A stretch of 9,080 bases of DNA from Clostridiales bacterium (GTDB lineage: Bacteria; Bacillota; Clostridia; Oscillospirales; QAMX01): the NCBI GenBank assembly GCA_003149835.1, contig QAMX01000040.1:1-9080 (forward strand). The letters run 5' to 3'. The notes below the pieces were generated by a model that was given only the letters and a program-made list of their open reading frames with translations, did no database searches and was not told the origin of the DNA. Of this stretch, positions 1 to 6,226 are shown piece by piece (the first letter of the stretch is position 1; each line of letters begins with the position of its first letter). The translations under genes and the position numbers were made by a program.

Positions 1-33
1 AGAAAATTCTCCTGAAAAAATTCCTGACAGGTA

Positions 34-62
34 TTGACAAACTGGCGGGAAACGTGTATAAT
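34..62 (+). promoter_or_regulatory. Consensus sigma-A promoter of the tRNA-Val gene
   Basis: A perfect -35 box TTGACA (34-39) and a perfect -10 box TATAAT (57-62) are separated by exactly 17 bases, the optimum for the housekeeping sigma factor. Transcription should start near 69, about 40 bases before the mature tRNA. Such an ideal promoter fits a strongly expressed stable-RNA gene. Confidence 0.92.
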
Positions 63-76
63 ATATCAAGTCGGGG

Positions 77-97
77 CTGCGTTAGAGAGTAACGCAG
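77..97 (+). other. Leader hairpin between promoter and tRNA
   Basis: CTGCGTT (77-83) and AACGCAG (91-97) form a perfect 7-bp stem with a 7-base loop in the 5' leader of the tRNA precursor, 11 bases before the tRNA. No T-run follows, so it is not a terminator. A role in leader folding or processing is inference. Confidence 0.6.
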
Positions 98-108
98 ACA
101 ACCAAAAC

Positions 109-184
109 GGACGCTTAGCTCAGCTGGTAGAGCACTCGCTTGACGTGCGAGTGGTCAGCGGTTCGAACCCGTTAGCGTCCACCA
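109..184 (+). tRNA. tRNA-Val (anticodon GAC)
   Basis: This 76-base sequence folds into a complete cloverleaf. The 7-bp acceptor stem GGACGCT/AGCGTCC has no mismatch. The D arm GCTC/GAGC carries the GG of the D loop. The anticodon stem is CTCGC/GCGAG around loop TTGACGT, giving anticodon GAC, which reads valine codons GUC and GUU. The T arm has the loop TTCGAAC closed by AGCGG/CCGTT with one G-U pair. Discriminator base A73 is followed by an encoded CCA end (182-184). It stands alone in its transcription unit, with its own promoter and terminator. The identity rests on the anticodon, which is unambiguous. Confidence 0.96.
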
Positions 185-194
185 GCGATAAAAG

Positions 195-242
195 GTTGAT
201 AGCGAATCGTGATTCGGTTCGTTATCAGCTTTTTTGTTTTTT
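195..242 (+). terminator. Intrinsic terminator after tRNA-Val
   Basis: A 12-bp stem with two G-T wobbles (195-206 paired with 218-229) encloses an 11-base loop and is followed at once by a T-rich run (230-242) broken by a single G. It starts 11 bases after the tRNA CCA end. It should end the tRNA transcript before the hydrolase gene that begins at 278. Confidence 0.85.
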
Positions 243-262
243 CGGGTCGGTATTTTCTCTTC

Positions 263-280
263 GGAGGTGCAGGACAAGTG
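263..280 (+). promoter_or_regulatory. RBS deciding the GTG start of the HAD gene
   Basis: GGAGGTG at 263-269 is followed, after 8 bases, by GTG at 278-280. This outweighs the upstream in-frame ATG at 209, which has no such site and lies within the terminator of the preceding tRNA. Confidence 0.8.
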
Positions 281-988
281 AGCCGCATCGTGATCTTTGA
301 CTTATATGACACCCTTCTCAACGAGATTTCCTTTGACTTTGAAAGAGGCCTTGGTGCTTTGTATGAGCTGGGGTTTGGGGCGGTGTGTACGAGGCAGGCG
401 TTTCTCGCTTATGCGGCTGCGTTTTTGCCGCTCTATGAAAAGAGGAAGACCGACAATACAGAAGTCAAATTTTTGGATGAATACCGCGCCTACTGCAAAC
501 GGTTTCGTTTTCAGCCCGAACCTGCGGAGGACGATGTCGAGTATGCGGTCATGCGCCGTATGACGGAGGTGTCGCTGTCTGGGGAGGTGACGGACACGCT
601 GGCGGCCTTGGCGGCAAGGAACACGAGCATGTATATCTTGACAAACAGCATTTTCAGCGCTCAAGCGAACAAAAGGCTGTTGCAGGAGTTTGGGCTGAGG
701 CGCTATTTTCAGGATCTGTACAGCAGCGCCGACGCCGGTATGCGCAAGCCGGCGAAAGCGTTTTTTGATTACGGAATTGGCCGGATCCTTGCGGAAAATC
801 CGGAGACGCGCCGCGGCGAGATTGACTTTGTGGGAAACGATTACGATTCAGACGTGAGCGGGGCCGCCGCGGCGGGGCTGCGGCCGGTCTGGTACCGCGC
901 GGCGGGGCGGGAAACCGGCAGCCGCCGGACAAACGCGGGCATCCGGGTCATCGAGACTTTTCAGCGTCTGATCGACATCGTGCAGTAA
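278..988 (+). CDS. HAD-superfamily hydrolase
   Basis: This 236-residue protein belongs to the haloacid dehalogenase-like hydrolases, soluble enzymes that usually remove phosphate through an Asp nucleophile. Motif I is FDLYDTLL, with nucleophile D8; Tyr10 sits where phosphatases normally have the second Asp. Motif II is T122-N123-S124, motif III is K157 in RKP, and motif IV is GNDYDSD (186-192), which binds Mg2+. The region between motifs I and II is long enough for a helical cap. I chose the GTG at 278 because GGAGGTG (263-269) lies 8 bases upstream and the product then starts directly at the first core strand. An in-frame ATG at 209 lies inside the tRNA terminator loop and would add 23 unrelated residues. 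The substrate cannot be told from sequence. No promoter of its own is evident. Confidence 0.88.
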   Translation: MSRIVIFDLYDTLLNEISFDFERGLGALYELGFGAVCTRQAFLAYAAAFLPLYEKRKTDNTEVKFLDEYRAYCKRFRFQPEPAEDDVEYAVMRRMTEVSLSGEVTDTLAALAARNTSMYILTNSIFSAQANKRLLQEFGLRRYFQDLYSSADAGMRKPAKAFFDYGIGRILAENPETRRGEIDFVGNDYDSDVSGAAAAGLRPVWYRAAGRETGSRRTNAGIRVIETFQRLIDIVQ

Positions 989-1129
989 AAATAGATCGGC
1001 GGACGTTCACTGAGTCAAAAGCGGCGGCGTCTTGCGATGTTTCGGGAGATGTGCAAATCCCGTTTGCGGAAAAATGCCCCATACGGCAAGGTATGCGGCG
1101 CGCATGCATACGGCGAGACGGTTATCGAT

Positions 1130-1147
1130 AGGAGGAGAAATTTGATG
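1130..1147 (+). promoter_or_regulatory. RBS deciding the sirtuin start
   Basis: AGGAGG (1130-1135) lies 9 bases before ATG 1145. An in-frame TTG directly upstream at 1142 is a less likely alternative. The longer frame from 1037 has no comparable site. Confidence 0.85.
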
Positions 1148-1885
1148 AGCCAAACGGAGCAGATCAAAATGCTGAAAGACGCGGTGGCGCGCAGCCGCCG
1201 CCTGTGCGTCTTTACCGGCGCAGGCATCAGCTGTCCGTCGGGGATCCCCGACTTTCGTTCCGCGACGGGGTTGTACCGAGAGAAAAACGATACCGGGTAC
1301 AGCCCCGAGGAGATCATTTCGCATTCGTTTTTCGCCGCAAATCCCGAGGCTTTTTTCGCGTTTTACAGAGACAAGATGGTTTATCCGCAGGCGGCGCCGA
1401 ATGCGGCGCATACCTACTTCGCTGAATTGGAACAGGCGGGGAAGCGCGTCTCGGTCGTCACGCAGAACATCGACGGGCTGCATCAATCCGCCGGCAGCAC
1501 GGAGGTCTACGAACTGCACGGCAGCGTCCACCGCAATTTCTGTACGCGCTGCGGCAGATTTTATGATCTTGCGTATTTGCTGCGCGCGGACGGCGTACCG
1601 CGCTGTGCAGACGACGGCGCGGTCGTCAAGCCGGACGTCGTGCTGTACGAGGAGCCGCTCGATGAAACGGTGGTTAAGGGCGCGCTCGACGCGATTTCCG
1701 GCGCAGATACGATGATTGTGGTCGGTACGTCGCTGGTCGTTTACCCTGCGGCGGCCTATGTCCGGTATTTTCGGGGCGATACGTTGGCGCTGATCAACTT
1801 GGCTCCGACCGCCTATGATTCCGAAGTGGATATCGCCATACACGACGACATTATCCGCGTCGTCGGATGGCTTCGGGAAAAATAA
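1145..1885 (+). CDS. Sir2-family NAD-dependent protein deacylase (sirtuin)
   Basis: This 246-residue cytoplasmic sirtuin should remove acetyl or related acyl groups from protein lysines, using NAD+ and releasing nicotinamide and O-acyl-ADP-ribose. The NAD-binding motif runs from G25-A26-G27 to S32-G-I-P-D-F-R38. QNIDGLH (107-113) and ELHG supply the catalytic His125. GTSL (194-197) and N218-L219 complete the Rossmann fold. Length and motif order match small bacterial sirtuins of the CobB/Sir2Tm type. The zinc module is unusual: C133-x2-C136 and C154 are present, but the expected fourth Cys is Asp157 (CADD instead of CxxC). The ATG at 1145 is preceded by AGGAGG at a 9-base spacing. The frame is open upstream to 1037, but that stretch has no sirtuin similarity. 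The 156-base gap from the HAD gene shows no clear promoter, so co-transcription with it is possible. Confidence 0.93.
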   Translation: MSQTEQIKMLKDAVARSRRLCVFTGAGISCPSGIPDFRSATGLYREKNDTGYSPEEIISHSFFAANPEAFFAFYRDKMVYPQAAPNAAHTYFAELEQAGKRVSVVTQNIDGLHQSAGSTEVYELHGSVHRNFCTRCGRFYDLAYLLRADGVPRCADDGAVVKPDVVLYEEPLDETVVKGALDAISGADTMIVVGTSLVVYPAAAYVRYFRGDTLALINLAPTAYDSEVDIAIHDDIIRVVGWLREK

Positions 1886-2122
1886 GGCGGCGCTTGTCTG
1901 AAATCGGCGGCGGCGACAGAAAGATACGCAAAAGCGGATACGCTGTCCGGCTTTGACATTTCAGCTCTTTTGGATGTGATCGCAGCATATGCCTCTGGCT
2001 AATCGCGGCAGACGCAGCTTCTCCGTCCGCATACCGATTTCTTTTCACCCAACCGTTGGAAAGGCGTTTCGGCATGGGCGACGCGACGGACATCGATATA
2101 TGCCGACAGGCGGTAGAAATAA
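1886..2122. other. Non-coding stretch between convergent genes
   Basis: Together with the hairpin that follows, this is a 345-base gap between the sirtuin (plus) and the Spo0A-like gene (minus). Small open frames exist on both strands, but none has a good ribosome binding site or a recognisable product. The frame directly after the sirtuin TAA stays open for 38 codons to a TAA at 2000, without a start. A weak plus-strand promoter-like pair, TTGACA (1953-1958) and TGTGAT (1975-1980), has a 16-base spacer. I see no supported gene here. Confidence 0.5.
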
Positions 2123-2171
2123 CCCCGCCGTGGAGACGCCGTATCCCGGATACGGCGTCCCCACGGCGGGG
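2116..2171 (-). terminator. 23-bp hairpin terminator of the Spo0A-like gene
   Basis: Arms 2123-2145 and 2149-2171 are complementary over 23 bp around a 3-base loop. The single imperfect position (2134 with 2160) is an A-C mismatch in plus-strand RNA but a G-U wobble in minus-strand RNA, so the helix is fully paired only in the minus transcript. On the minus strand it is followed directly by TTATTT, a short U-tract. It lies about 60 bases after the Spo0A-like stop codon. It may also stop transcription from the sirtuin side, where TTTTT (2181-2185) follows 9 bases after the stem. Confidence 0.7.
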
Positions 2172-2230
2172 CTGGGCTGATTTTTCAAAAAACGAGATCA
2201 TATAAGGGAAAACTGTGACGGAAAAAGCGG

Positions 2231-2554
2231 TTATGGGCGGGTAGAACGGATGATATAAGAAGAAATGGCGCCGATAAATTCTGCGTTTGTGGGCCGGCTT
2301 GGCGGAGAATAGCCGGCAATTTCATCGTAAAACGACCGGTCTCCGTAATTCCAAAAGATCTCGATGACTTTTCTTAAATTCTTTTCGACGTTGACCGGAG
2401 TCGTTCCGCAGCGCTGGGCAATCTGGGGATAGATTTTTTGTGTAATCTGCGTGACGGCATCTTCGTCCTGAACGGCAATTTCAATTCCGCTCAGCAACAT
2501 GCGATACCCTTTATACTTTGAAGATATCCCCAAACGGTCCAATATCATCCGCAT
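2231..2554 (-). CDS. Stand-alone Spo0A C-terminal-domain protein
   Basis: The 107-residue product aligns along its whole length with the DNA-binding C-terminal domain of Spo0A, the sporulation master regulator. The order is LGISSKYKGYRML, then a helix with IYPQIAQ, then the recognition-helix region TTPVNVEKNLRKVIEIFW, and finally the signature PTNAEFIGAIS. These match the Spo0A segments IKGYQYL, LYPDIAK, TTASRVERAIRHAIEVAW and PTNSEFIA as I remember them. The receiver domain with its phosphorylated Asp is absent, and nothing upstream encodes one. It is therefore likely a small DNA-binding protein without phosphorelay control that may bind 0A-box-like sites. The ATG at 2554 has AAGGGAG 13 bases upstream; a second in-frame ATG lies at 2548. 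An in-frame TAA further upstream excludes a longer form. It has its own promoter and terminator. Similar receiver-less proteins occur in other Clostridia; their role is unsettled. Confidence 0.85.
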   Translation of the reverse strand: MRMILDRLGISSKYKGYRMLLSGIEIAVQDEDAVTQITQKIYPQIAQRCGTTPVNVEKNLRKVIEIFWNYGDRSFYDEIAGYSPPSRPTNAEFIGAISSYIIRSTRP

Positions 2555-2646
2555 AAGCCGTGTCTGTCTCCCTTACCGTCCGTCTTTCACGAAGACGCAT
2601 CTCTGAACTCTGTGAAGTAATTTTGTCATTCCATTAAAACTTGTCC

Positions 2647-2660
2647 ATATGATATCATAT
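2647..2660. promoter_or_regulatory. Perfect palindrome over the -10 box, possible operator
   Basis: ATATGATATCATAT is a perfect 14-bp palindrome that covers the -10 element of the Spo0A-like gene. This position suits a repressor or autoregulatory site. AT-rich palindromes also arise by chance, and no binding factor can be named from the sequence. Confidence 0.4.
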
Positions 2661-2677
2661 CAGAAATAAAATGTCAA
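2649..2677 (-). promoter_or_regulatory. Sigma-A promoter of the Spo0A-like gene
   Basis: On the minus strand TTGACA (2677-2672) is followed after 17 bases by TATCAT (2654-2649), a 5/6 match to the -10 consensus. This leaves a leader of roughly 85 bases before the ATG at 2554. The placement just downstream of the preceding operon's terminator makes this an independent unit. Confidence 0.8.
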
Positions 2678-2683
2678 CACCTA

Positions 2684-2711
2684 TTGAGATAACAAAAAAC
2701 AGCCATATAAA
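2684..2711 (+). promoter_or_regulatory. Possible plus-strand promoter
   Basis: TTGAGA (2684-2689) and TATAAA (2706-2711) each match the consensus at 5 of 6 positions, with a 16-base spacer. It points towards 2720-2858, where only a 28-codon open frame without a ribosome binding site is found. The surrounding sequence is AT-rich, so it may be chance. Confidence 0.25.
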
Positions 2712-2741
2712 TCGTACATATATATTTTATAGAATAACGAT

Positions 2742-2824
2742 GAAAAAGAAAAAAGATGAGGATGCATTCGATAAGAAAAGGATCAGCATATCCAAATCAC
2801 CGAAAGGAAAACACCTCATCTTTT
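2742..2824 (-). terminator. Nested hairpin with U-tract ending the GH20 operon
   Basis: On the minus strand an 11-bp perfect outer stem pairs AAAAGATGAGG (2824-2814) with CCTCATCTTTT (2761-2751). Inside it an 8-bp stem, TTCGGTGA with TTATCGAA (two G-U wobbles), encloses a 4-bp stem GGAT/ATCC with a 6-base loop. The 3' side runs on into T-rich sequence to about 2742. It begins about 35 bases after the GH20 stop codon. The wobbles become A-C mismatches on the plus strand, so the structure belongs to minus-strand RNA. It is larger than a usual intrinsic terminator. Confidence 0.65.
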
Positions 2825-2858
2825 AGAAACCGTATCCGTGAAGGAAACGCCGTGGGAT

Positions 2859-3839
2859 TTATGCGCCGAACAACATTTTCAGCGTTTCGGCGACAAGCGG
2901 GACATTTTCATCGGCGCACGCCGTGCCGTCCAACAGAAAACGGGCGAGCGGGGCCGAGGCGACCCAAGTCGTTCCGAGAAAGCCTTTCAGATTTTTGCCG
3001 CTGTGAGCGGCTGCGTAGTCTAAGAATTTTTCCGCGCTGGCGCGCGAACGCCACGGCGCGGCGAGCATAGAAAAACCGTATTTTGTAAAGAGGTCGACGG
3101 AGGGATACGCCTCCCGAGTCTCGTAATGCCAGTCGCAGATGACGATATCCCGGCGGATCAGGTCGATCGCCGCCTCGGTTCCGTTGGCAGAGGCCTCCCA
3201 TGTGCCGTAGCCCGTCGCTTCGGCCGACAGCAGCCGGTCGCCCCACAGAAAAGTCTGGACACCCTGCTTGGCCAAATGATCGGCCAGCCCGTTGACCCAC
3301 TCGGCAAAAAGCGCGGCCGTTGTCTGAGCCTTGCAGCGGTCGCACAATCCGATCTCGAACACCTCGTCGCAGCCGATGTGCATACCGTCGGCATGAAAAA
3401 CCTCGATCAGTTCGTCCATCAGATCGCAGACGATGCGCTTCACCGCCGAGTGCTGCGGACAGAGGCTGCGGCAGTAGAAGACCTCGGCCGCGTCCGGCGT
3501 TTCGTCGAACTCGGGATGGCCGCGCAGCAGCCCGTCGAGGCTGTCCGGCGTTTTTCCCGACTGATGGCCGAGCAGATTCATCTTGGGGATCAGCCGAATG
3601 CCGTTTGCCCGGCAGACGCCGGCGATTTTTTCCATATCCGCCTTGGAAAGGGCGTTGGGCGACGCGCATTCGGGATGAGACTCGAACTGATAGGCGTAGC
3701 GGATGAGCAGCACGATCAGATTGCAGCCGCTGGGCGCAAGCCATGTGTCAATAAAGCGGACGAACAGATCTGTTTCGCCCGGCGCCGGCGCGGTCAGGCA
3801 GACTCCTCGCACCGAGCGGTCGAGATGGCCGTTTTTCAT
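2859..3839 (-). CDS. Glycoside hydrolase family 20 (hexosaminidase-like), catalytic domain only
   Basis: This 326-residue protein resembles the TIM-barrel catalytic domain of family 20 beta-N-acetylhexosaminidases, which release terminal N-acetylhexosamines by substrate-assisted catalysis. The clearest signature is HIGCDEV (154-160), whose D158-E159 is the catalytic pair; LGHQS (90-94), LWGD (198-201), DWHY (236-239) and TTW (290-292) fit barrel-strand ends lining the sugar site. It has no signal peptide, no membrane segment and no room for the extra N-terminal domain of secreted members, so it should act in the cytoplasm, like the hexosaminidase D branch, which also has HIGCDEV. C157, C166 and C169 (CDRC) cluster around the active site. 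The ATG at 3839 has AGGGG 9 bases upstream. It lies 103 bases after the adenine deaminase gene and a terminator follows, so it is probably the last gene of that operon. The exact substrate is unknown. Confidence 0.75.
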   Translation of the reverse strand: MKNGHLDRSVRGVCLTAPAPGETDLFVRFIDTWLAPSGCNLIVLLIRYAYQFESHPECASPNALSKADMEKIAGVCRANGIRLIPKMNLLGHQSGKTPDSLDGLLRGHPEFDETPDAAEVFYCRSLCPQHSAVKRIVCDLMDELIEVFHADGMHIGCDEVFEIGLCDRCKAQTTAALFAEWVNGLADHLAKQGVQTFLWGDRLLSAEATGYGTWEASANGTEAAIDLIRRDIVICDWHYETREAYPSVDLFTKYGFSMLAAPWRSRASAEKFLDYAAAHSGKNLKGFLGTTWVASAPLARFLLDGTACADENVPLVAETLKMLFGA

Positions 3840-3848
3840 CGTTTGCTT

Positions 3849-3942
3849 CCCCTTTTAAAACCGGCGTGTGCCGGTGTAATTGGCGTCTGGCCGCTGGCGG
3901 GGGATCCCGCCTGCCAGCCGGCGCGCTTCCTGTTTTCGACGC
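3849..3942. other. Gap between ade and the GH20 gene with small inverted repeats
   Basis: The 103-base spacer (3840-3942) holds the GH20 ribosome binding site AGGGG (minus strand, 3853-3849). It also holds a perfect 6-bp hairpin ACCGGC/GCCGGT around 3861-3876, and an imperfect repeat GCTGGC/GCCAGC around 3894-3919. Neither repeat is followed by a T-run on the minus strand, and no promoter stands out, so the two genes are likely co-transcribed. Confidence 0.45.
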
Positions 3943-5751
3943 CTAAGCCTCCGCGCCGCTCTCCGCTTCAAGCGGCAGAAAGCGAAACGCCGTACAGTCC
4001 ACCAGCCCTCGGTCGGTCAGACGCAGCTCCGGCAGGCAGGCGAGCGGGATCAGCGCCATAGTCATAAACGGCGACGATATCGTACAGCCGATCTGCCGCC
4101 ACGCCTCGGCCAGCGCCGAAACCGCCGCGCTCATCTCGGCCGCGGTCCGGTCGCTCATCAATCCGGCGATCGGCAGCGGCAGCACGCTCAACAGCTCTCC
4201 GTCCCGCGCCACGGCCATGCCGCCGCCGCAGGCGATCAGCGCATTGGCCGCCGCCGCCATATCGCGGTCGTTAGAGCCGACGACGAGCAGGTTGTGCGCG
4301 TCGTGCGCGACGGTGGAGGCCATCGCGCCGTTGCGGATACCAAACCCCTTGACAAAGCCGAAGCCGATGTTTCCCGTCGCCTGATGGCGCTCGAAGACCG
4401 CCGCTTTCAGGATATCCTGCGCGGGCGCGGCCTGAATCGCGCCGCCGATACAGGGCAGCGTCTCGATTCTTCTGTAATTGCCGACCTTGTTTGGAATAAT
4501 TTCAATGACGTTCACCCGCGCCGCATCTTTGGACGAGGGGATGGCGAACGTTTCCGGCGTCACTTCGCCGCCGACGCGCATCGTATGAAGAGCCCGTTGG
4601 GGATATGTATACGGGGGGAGCGGCGCGGTCATGCGCCCGTTTTCCGCGACTAGCTCGCCGTCGATCATCACCGTTGTCACGGAGACGTCGGTCAGGCTGT
4701 CCAGCAGGACGAGATCGGCGCATTTGCCCGGCGTTACCGAGCCGAGCTCGTGATCCATGCGGAAGCACTGGGCGCAGTTGATCGTCGCCATCTGAATCGC
4801 GCGCACAGGCTCCAATCCCAGCCGGATGGCGCAGCGGAGGATGTGATCCATATGCCCGTGCGCGGCCAGCGTATGCGGGTGCGCGTCGTCGGAGACGAGA
4901 ACGGCGAAGCGCGAATCAACCTGGTGCTCCGTCACGCTCTTGATCACCTCTTCGAGGTCGCGCCACGCCGAGCCCTCGCGGAGCATCGCGTACATGCCGA
5001 GGCGCATCTTCGCCAGCGCGTCCTCGGCGCGCGTCGACTCATGACAGCAGCGAATCCCCGCCGCGACATAGGCGTTGAGACCGCGCCCTGTTTCGGGAAC
5101 CGAGTAATGGCCGGTGACGACCTTGCCGGCCGCCAGCGTCGCGTCGACAATCGCGTGCGTTCGCGCATCGCCCGACAAAACGCCTGGAAAATTCATCATC
5201 TCGCCGAGTCCGACGGCGCTGTCCCACGCCATCGTCTCGCGGATCATCGCCGGAGTCACTTCCGCGCCCGTGTCCTCAAAGCCCGGCACGGCGGGCACGC
5301 ATGAGGGAACCGTCAGCATCGCTTTCAAGGGCGTGCGCGCCGCGTCCTCCATGATCCAGCGCACCCCGTCGAGACCGAGAACGTTGCAGATTTCGTGCGG
5401 ATCCATGTAAATCCCCGTCGTTCCGTGCGGGATGACGGCGCGGGCGTATTCGCCGGCGCTCAGCATCGACGATTCGACGTGGATATGCCCGTCGAGGAAG
5501 CCGGGCGCCAGATAGCGGCCGCGCGCGTCGACGACCCGCGTCTCCGGCCCTATACAGTGCGCGGCGTCGCCGCAGAGCGCGATACGTCCGCCGTAGACGG
5601 CGACATCGACGTCGGCCTCCAGCTCACAGGTGCAGACGTTGACGAGCGTCGCGCCGCGAATCACCGTATCGGCGGGGAGGCGCCCCGTCGCCACCTGCGA
5701 GAGCGCCGCGCTGATTTCGGAGAGCTTTGTTTTACAAAAAGGATTGTGCAT
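3943..5751 (-). CDS. ade: Adenine deaminase
   Basis: The 602-residue protein is a full-length adenine deaminase (EC 3.5.4.2) of the amidohydrolase superfamily. It converts adenine to hypoxanthine and ammonia in cytoplasmic purine salvage. The family signature GFLDGHIHVESSML (84-97) carries the HxH metal ligands H89 and H91. PHGTTGIYMDPHEI (108-121), GLGEMMNFPGV (181-191, E184), TGHY (213-216, H215), CCHES (235-239, H237) and VSDDAHPH (286-293) supply further metal and substrate residues. NCAQCFR (325-331) and PGKCADLVLL (341-350) close the barrel before the family's C-terminal domain. Length and motif order match E. coli and Bacillus Ade, and no key residue seems missing. The ATG at 5751 has AGAGG 5 bases upstream. 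It lies 77 bases after the DUF6054-like gene with no promoter or terminator between them, and no purine riboswitch is visible. Confidence 0.96.
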   Translation of the reverse strand: MHNPFCKTKLSEISAALSQVATGRLPADTVIRGATLVNVCTCELEADVDVAVYGGRIALCGDAAHCIGPETRVVDARGRYLAPGFLDGHIHVESSMLSAGEYARAVIPHGTTGIYMDPHEICNVLGLDGVRWIMEDAARTPLKAMLTVPSCVPAVPGFEDTGAEVTPAMIRETMAWDSAVGLGEMMNFPGVLSGDARTHAIVDATLAAGKVVTGHYSVPETGRGLNAYVAAGIRCCHESTRAEDALAKMRLGMYAMLREGSAWRDLEEVIKSVTEHQVDSRFAVLVSDDAHPHTLAAHGHMDHILRCAIRLGLEPVRAIQMATINCAQCFRMDHELGSVTPGKCADLVLLDSLTDVSVTTVMIDGELVAENGRMTAPLPPYTYPQRALHTMRVGGEVTPETFAIPSSKDAARVNVIEIIPNKVGNYRRIETLPCIGGAIQAAPAQDILKAAVFERHQATGNIGFGFVKGFGIRNGAMASTVAHDAHNLLVVGSNDRDMAAAANALIACGGGMAVARDGELLSVLPLPIAGLMSDRTAAEMSAAVSALAEAWRQIGCTISSPFMTMALIPLACLPELRLTDRGLVDCTAFRFLPLEAESGAEA

Positions 5752-5828
5752 ACCGTCCTCTGTTTCTCCGGTGAAAAGCTGTAAACCGAGGCTGCTCCGT
5801 CACCGGCCGCACAGCCCCGCTTGTCGCG

Positions 5829-6179
5829 TCAACGCTGCGGGGGAGAGACGAGATAAGCCGCCAACGCCTCCTGCGGCGCCGCCGCAAACGACTTTGAAGC
5901 GCCCCAATCAAAGCGAAACAGGCCTGCGCCCCCTCCGGAACCGACGGAATGAACGCGCGTCGTGCCCATATAATCGTCCACTGTGACCGTCAAGGTCAGC
6001 CGATTGCCGGCGCGCATATAATGGCGCTCAAACACCTGAATCACGCAGCGCCCCGCGGGAAGCACGAACTCATGCTGGTCGAGAAGTTCGCCGGTAAAGC
6101 TTGCGCATGTCATTGCGTCGTGTATCAGCCGTACCGTTTCGTTTACCGTCAGAGACACAAAAAACTCATCGGTTGCCAT
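5829..6179 (-). CDS. Small conserved protein, DUF6054-like
   Basis: This 116-residue soluble protein has no signal peptide or membrane segment. Its centre, CVIQVFERHYMRAGNRLTL (45-63), then SVGSGGG (78-84) and LFRFDWG (87-93), resembles my memory of the DUF6054 family: a small alpha/beta protein with a VYERY..GNR..L core and a GGS..MFF strand. No enzymatic motif is apparent and the function is unknown. It is the first gene after a perfect consensus promoter and precedes ade by 77 bases, so the two probably share a transcript. I prefer the ATG at 6179, which has GGGG 7 bases upstream. A GTG two codons earlier (6185) has its would-be binding site only one base away. The family assignment is from memory of the pattern and is moderately sure; that the gene is real is much surer. 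Confidence 0.72.
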   Translation of the reverse strand: MATDEFFVSLTVNETVRLIHDAMTCASFTGELLDQHEFVLPAGRCVIQVFERHYMRAGNRLTLTVTVDDYMGTTRVHSVGSGGGAGLFRFDWGASKSFAAAPQEALAAYLVSPPQR

Positions 6180-6226
6180 CGTCACACCCCATCCGCGAAA
6201 ATCGCCTGACTATATCTACAATCATA

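Noticed and set aside
109..184. tRNA-Val as an integration (att) site
   Set aside because: No repeated tRNA 3' end, integrase or other mobile gene is visible in the window.
34..300. Open frame of 88 codons across the tRNA
   Set aside because: It contains the whole tRNA and its terminator in frame and has no ribosome binding site; it is a chance frame.
1953..1980. Promoter-like TTGACA and TGTGAT for an intergenic RNA
   Set aside because: The -10 match is only 4 of 6 and no gene or recognisable RNA follows; too weak to call without transcript data.
1886..2002. 38-codon in-frame extension after the sirtuin stop
   Set aside because: No start codon with a binding site, and the sirtuin is already full length at its TAA; long open stretches are common in this GC-rich sequence.
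1851..2201. Minus-strand frame of 116 codons between the sirtuin and the Spo0A-like gene
   Set aside because: It runs through the 23-bp hairpin and into the sirtuin 3' end, has low-complexity Arg-rich composition and resembles no family.
2740..2826. 28-codon plus-strand frame encoding a Lys-rich peptide
   Set aside because: It lacks a ribosome binding site and overlaps almost exactly the minus-strand nested hairpin, which explains the sequence better.
3126..5304. Long plus-strand frames opposite the GH20 and ade genes (for example 3126-4061, 3880-4653, 4750-5304)
   Set aside because: They are antisense shadows of well-supported genes, Arg-rich and without family similarity or binding sites.
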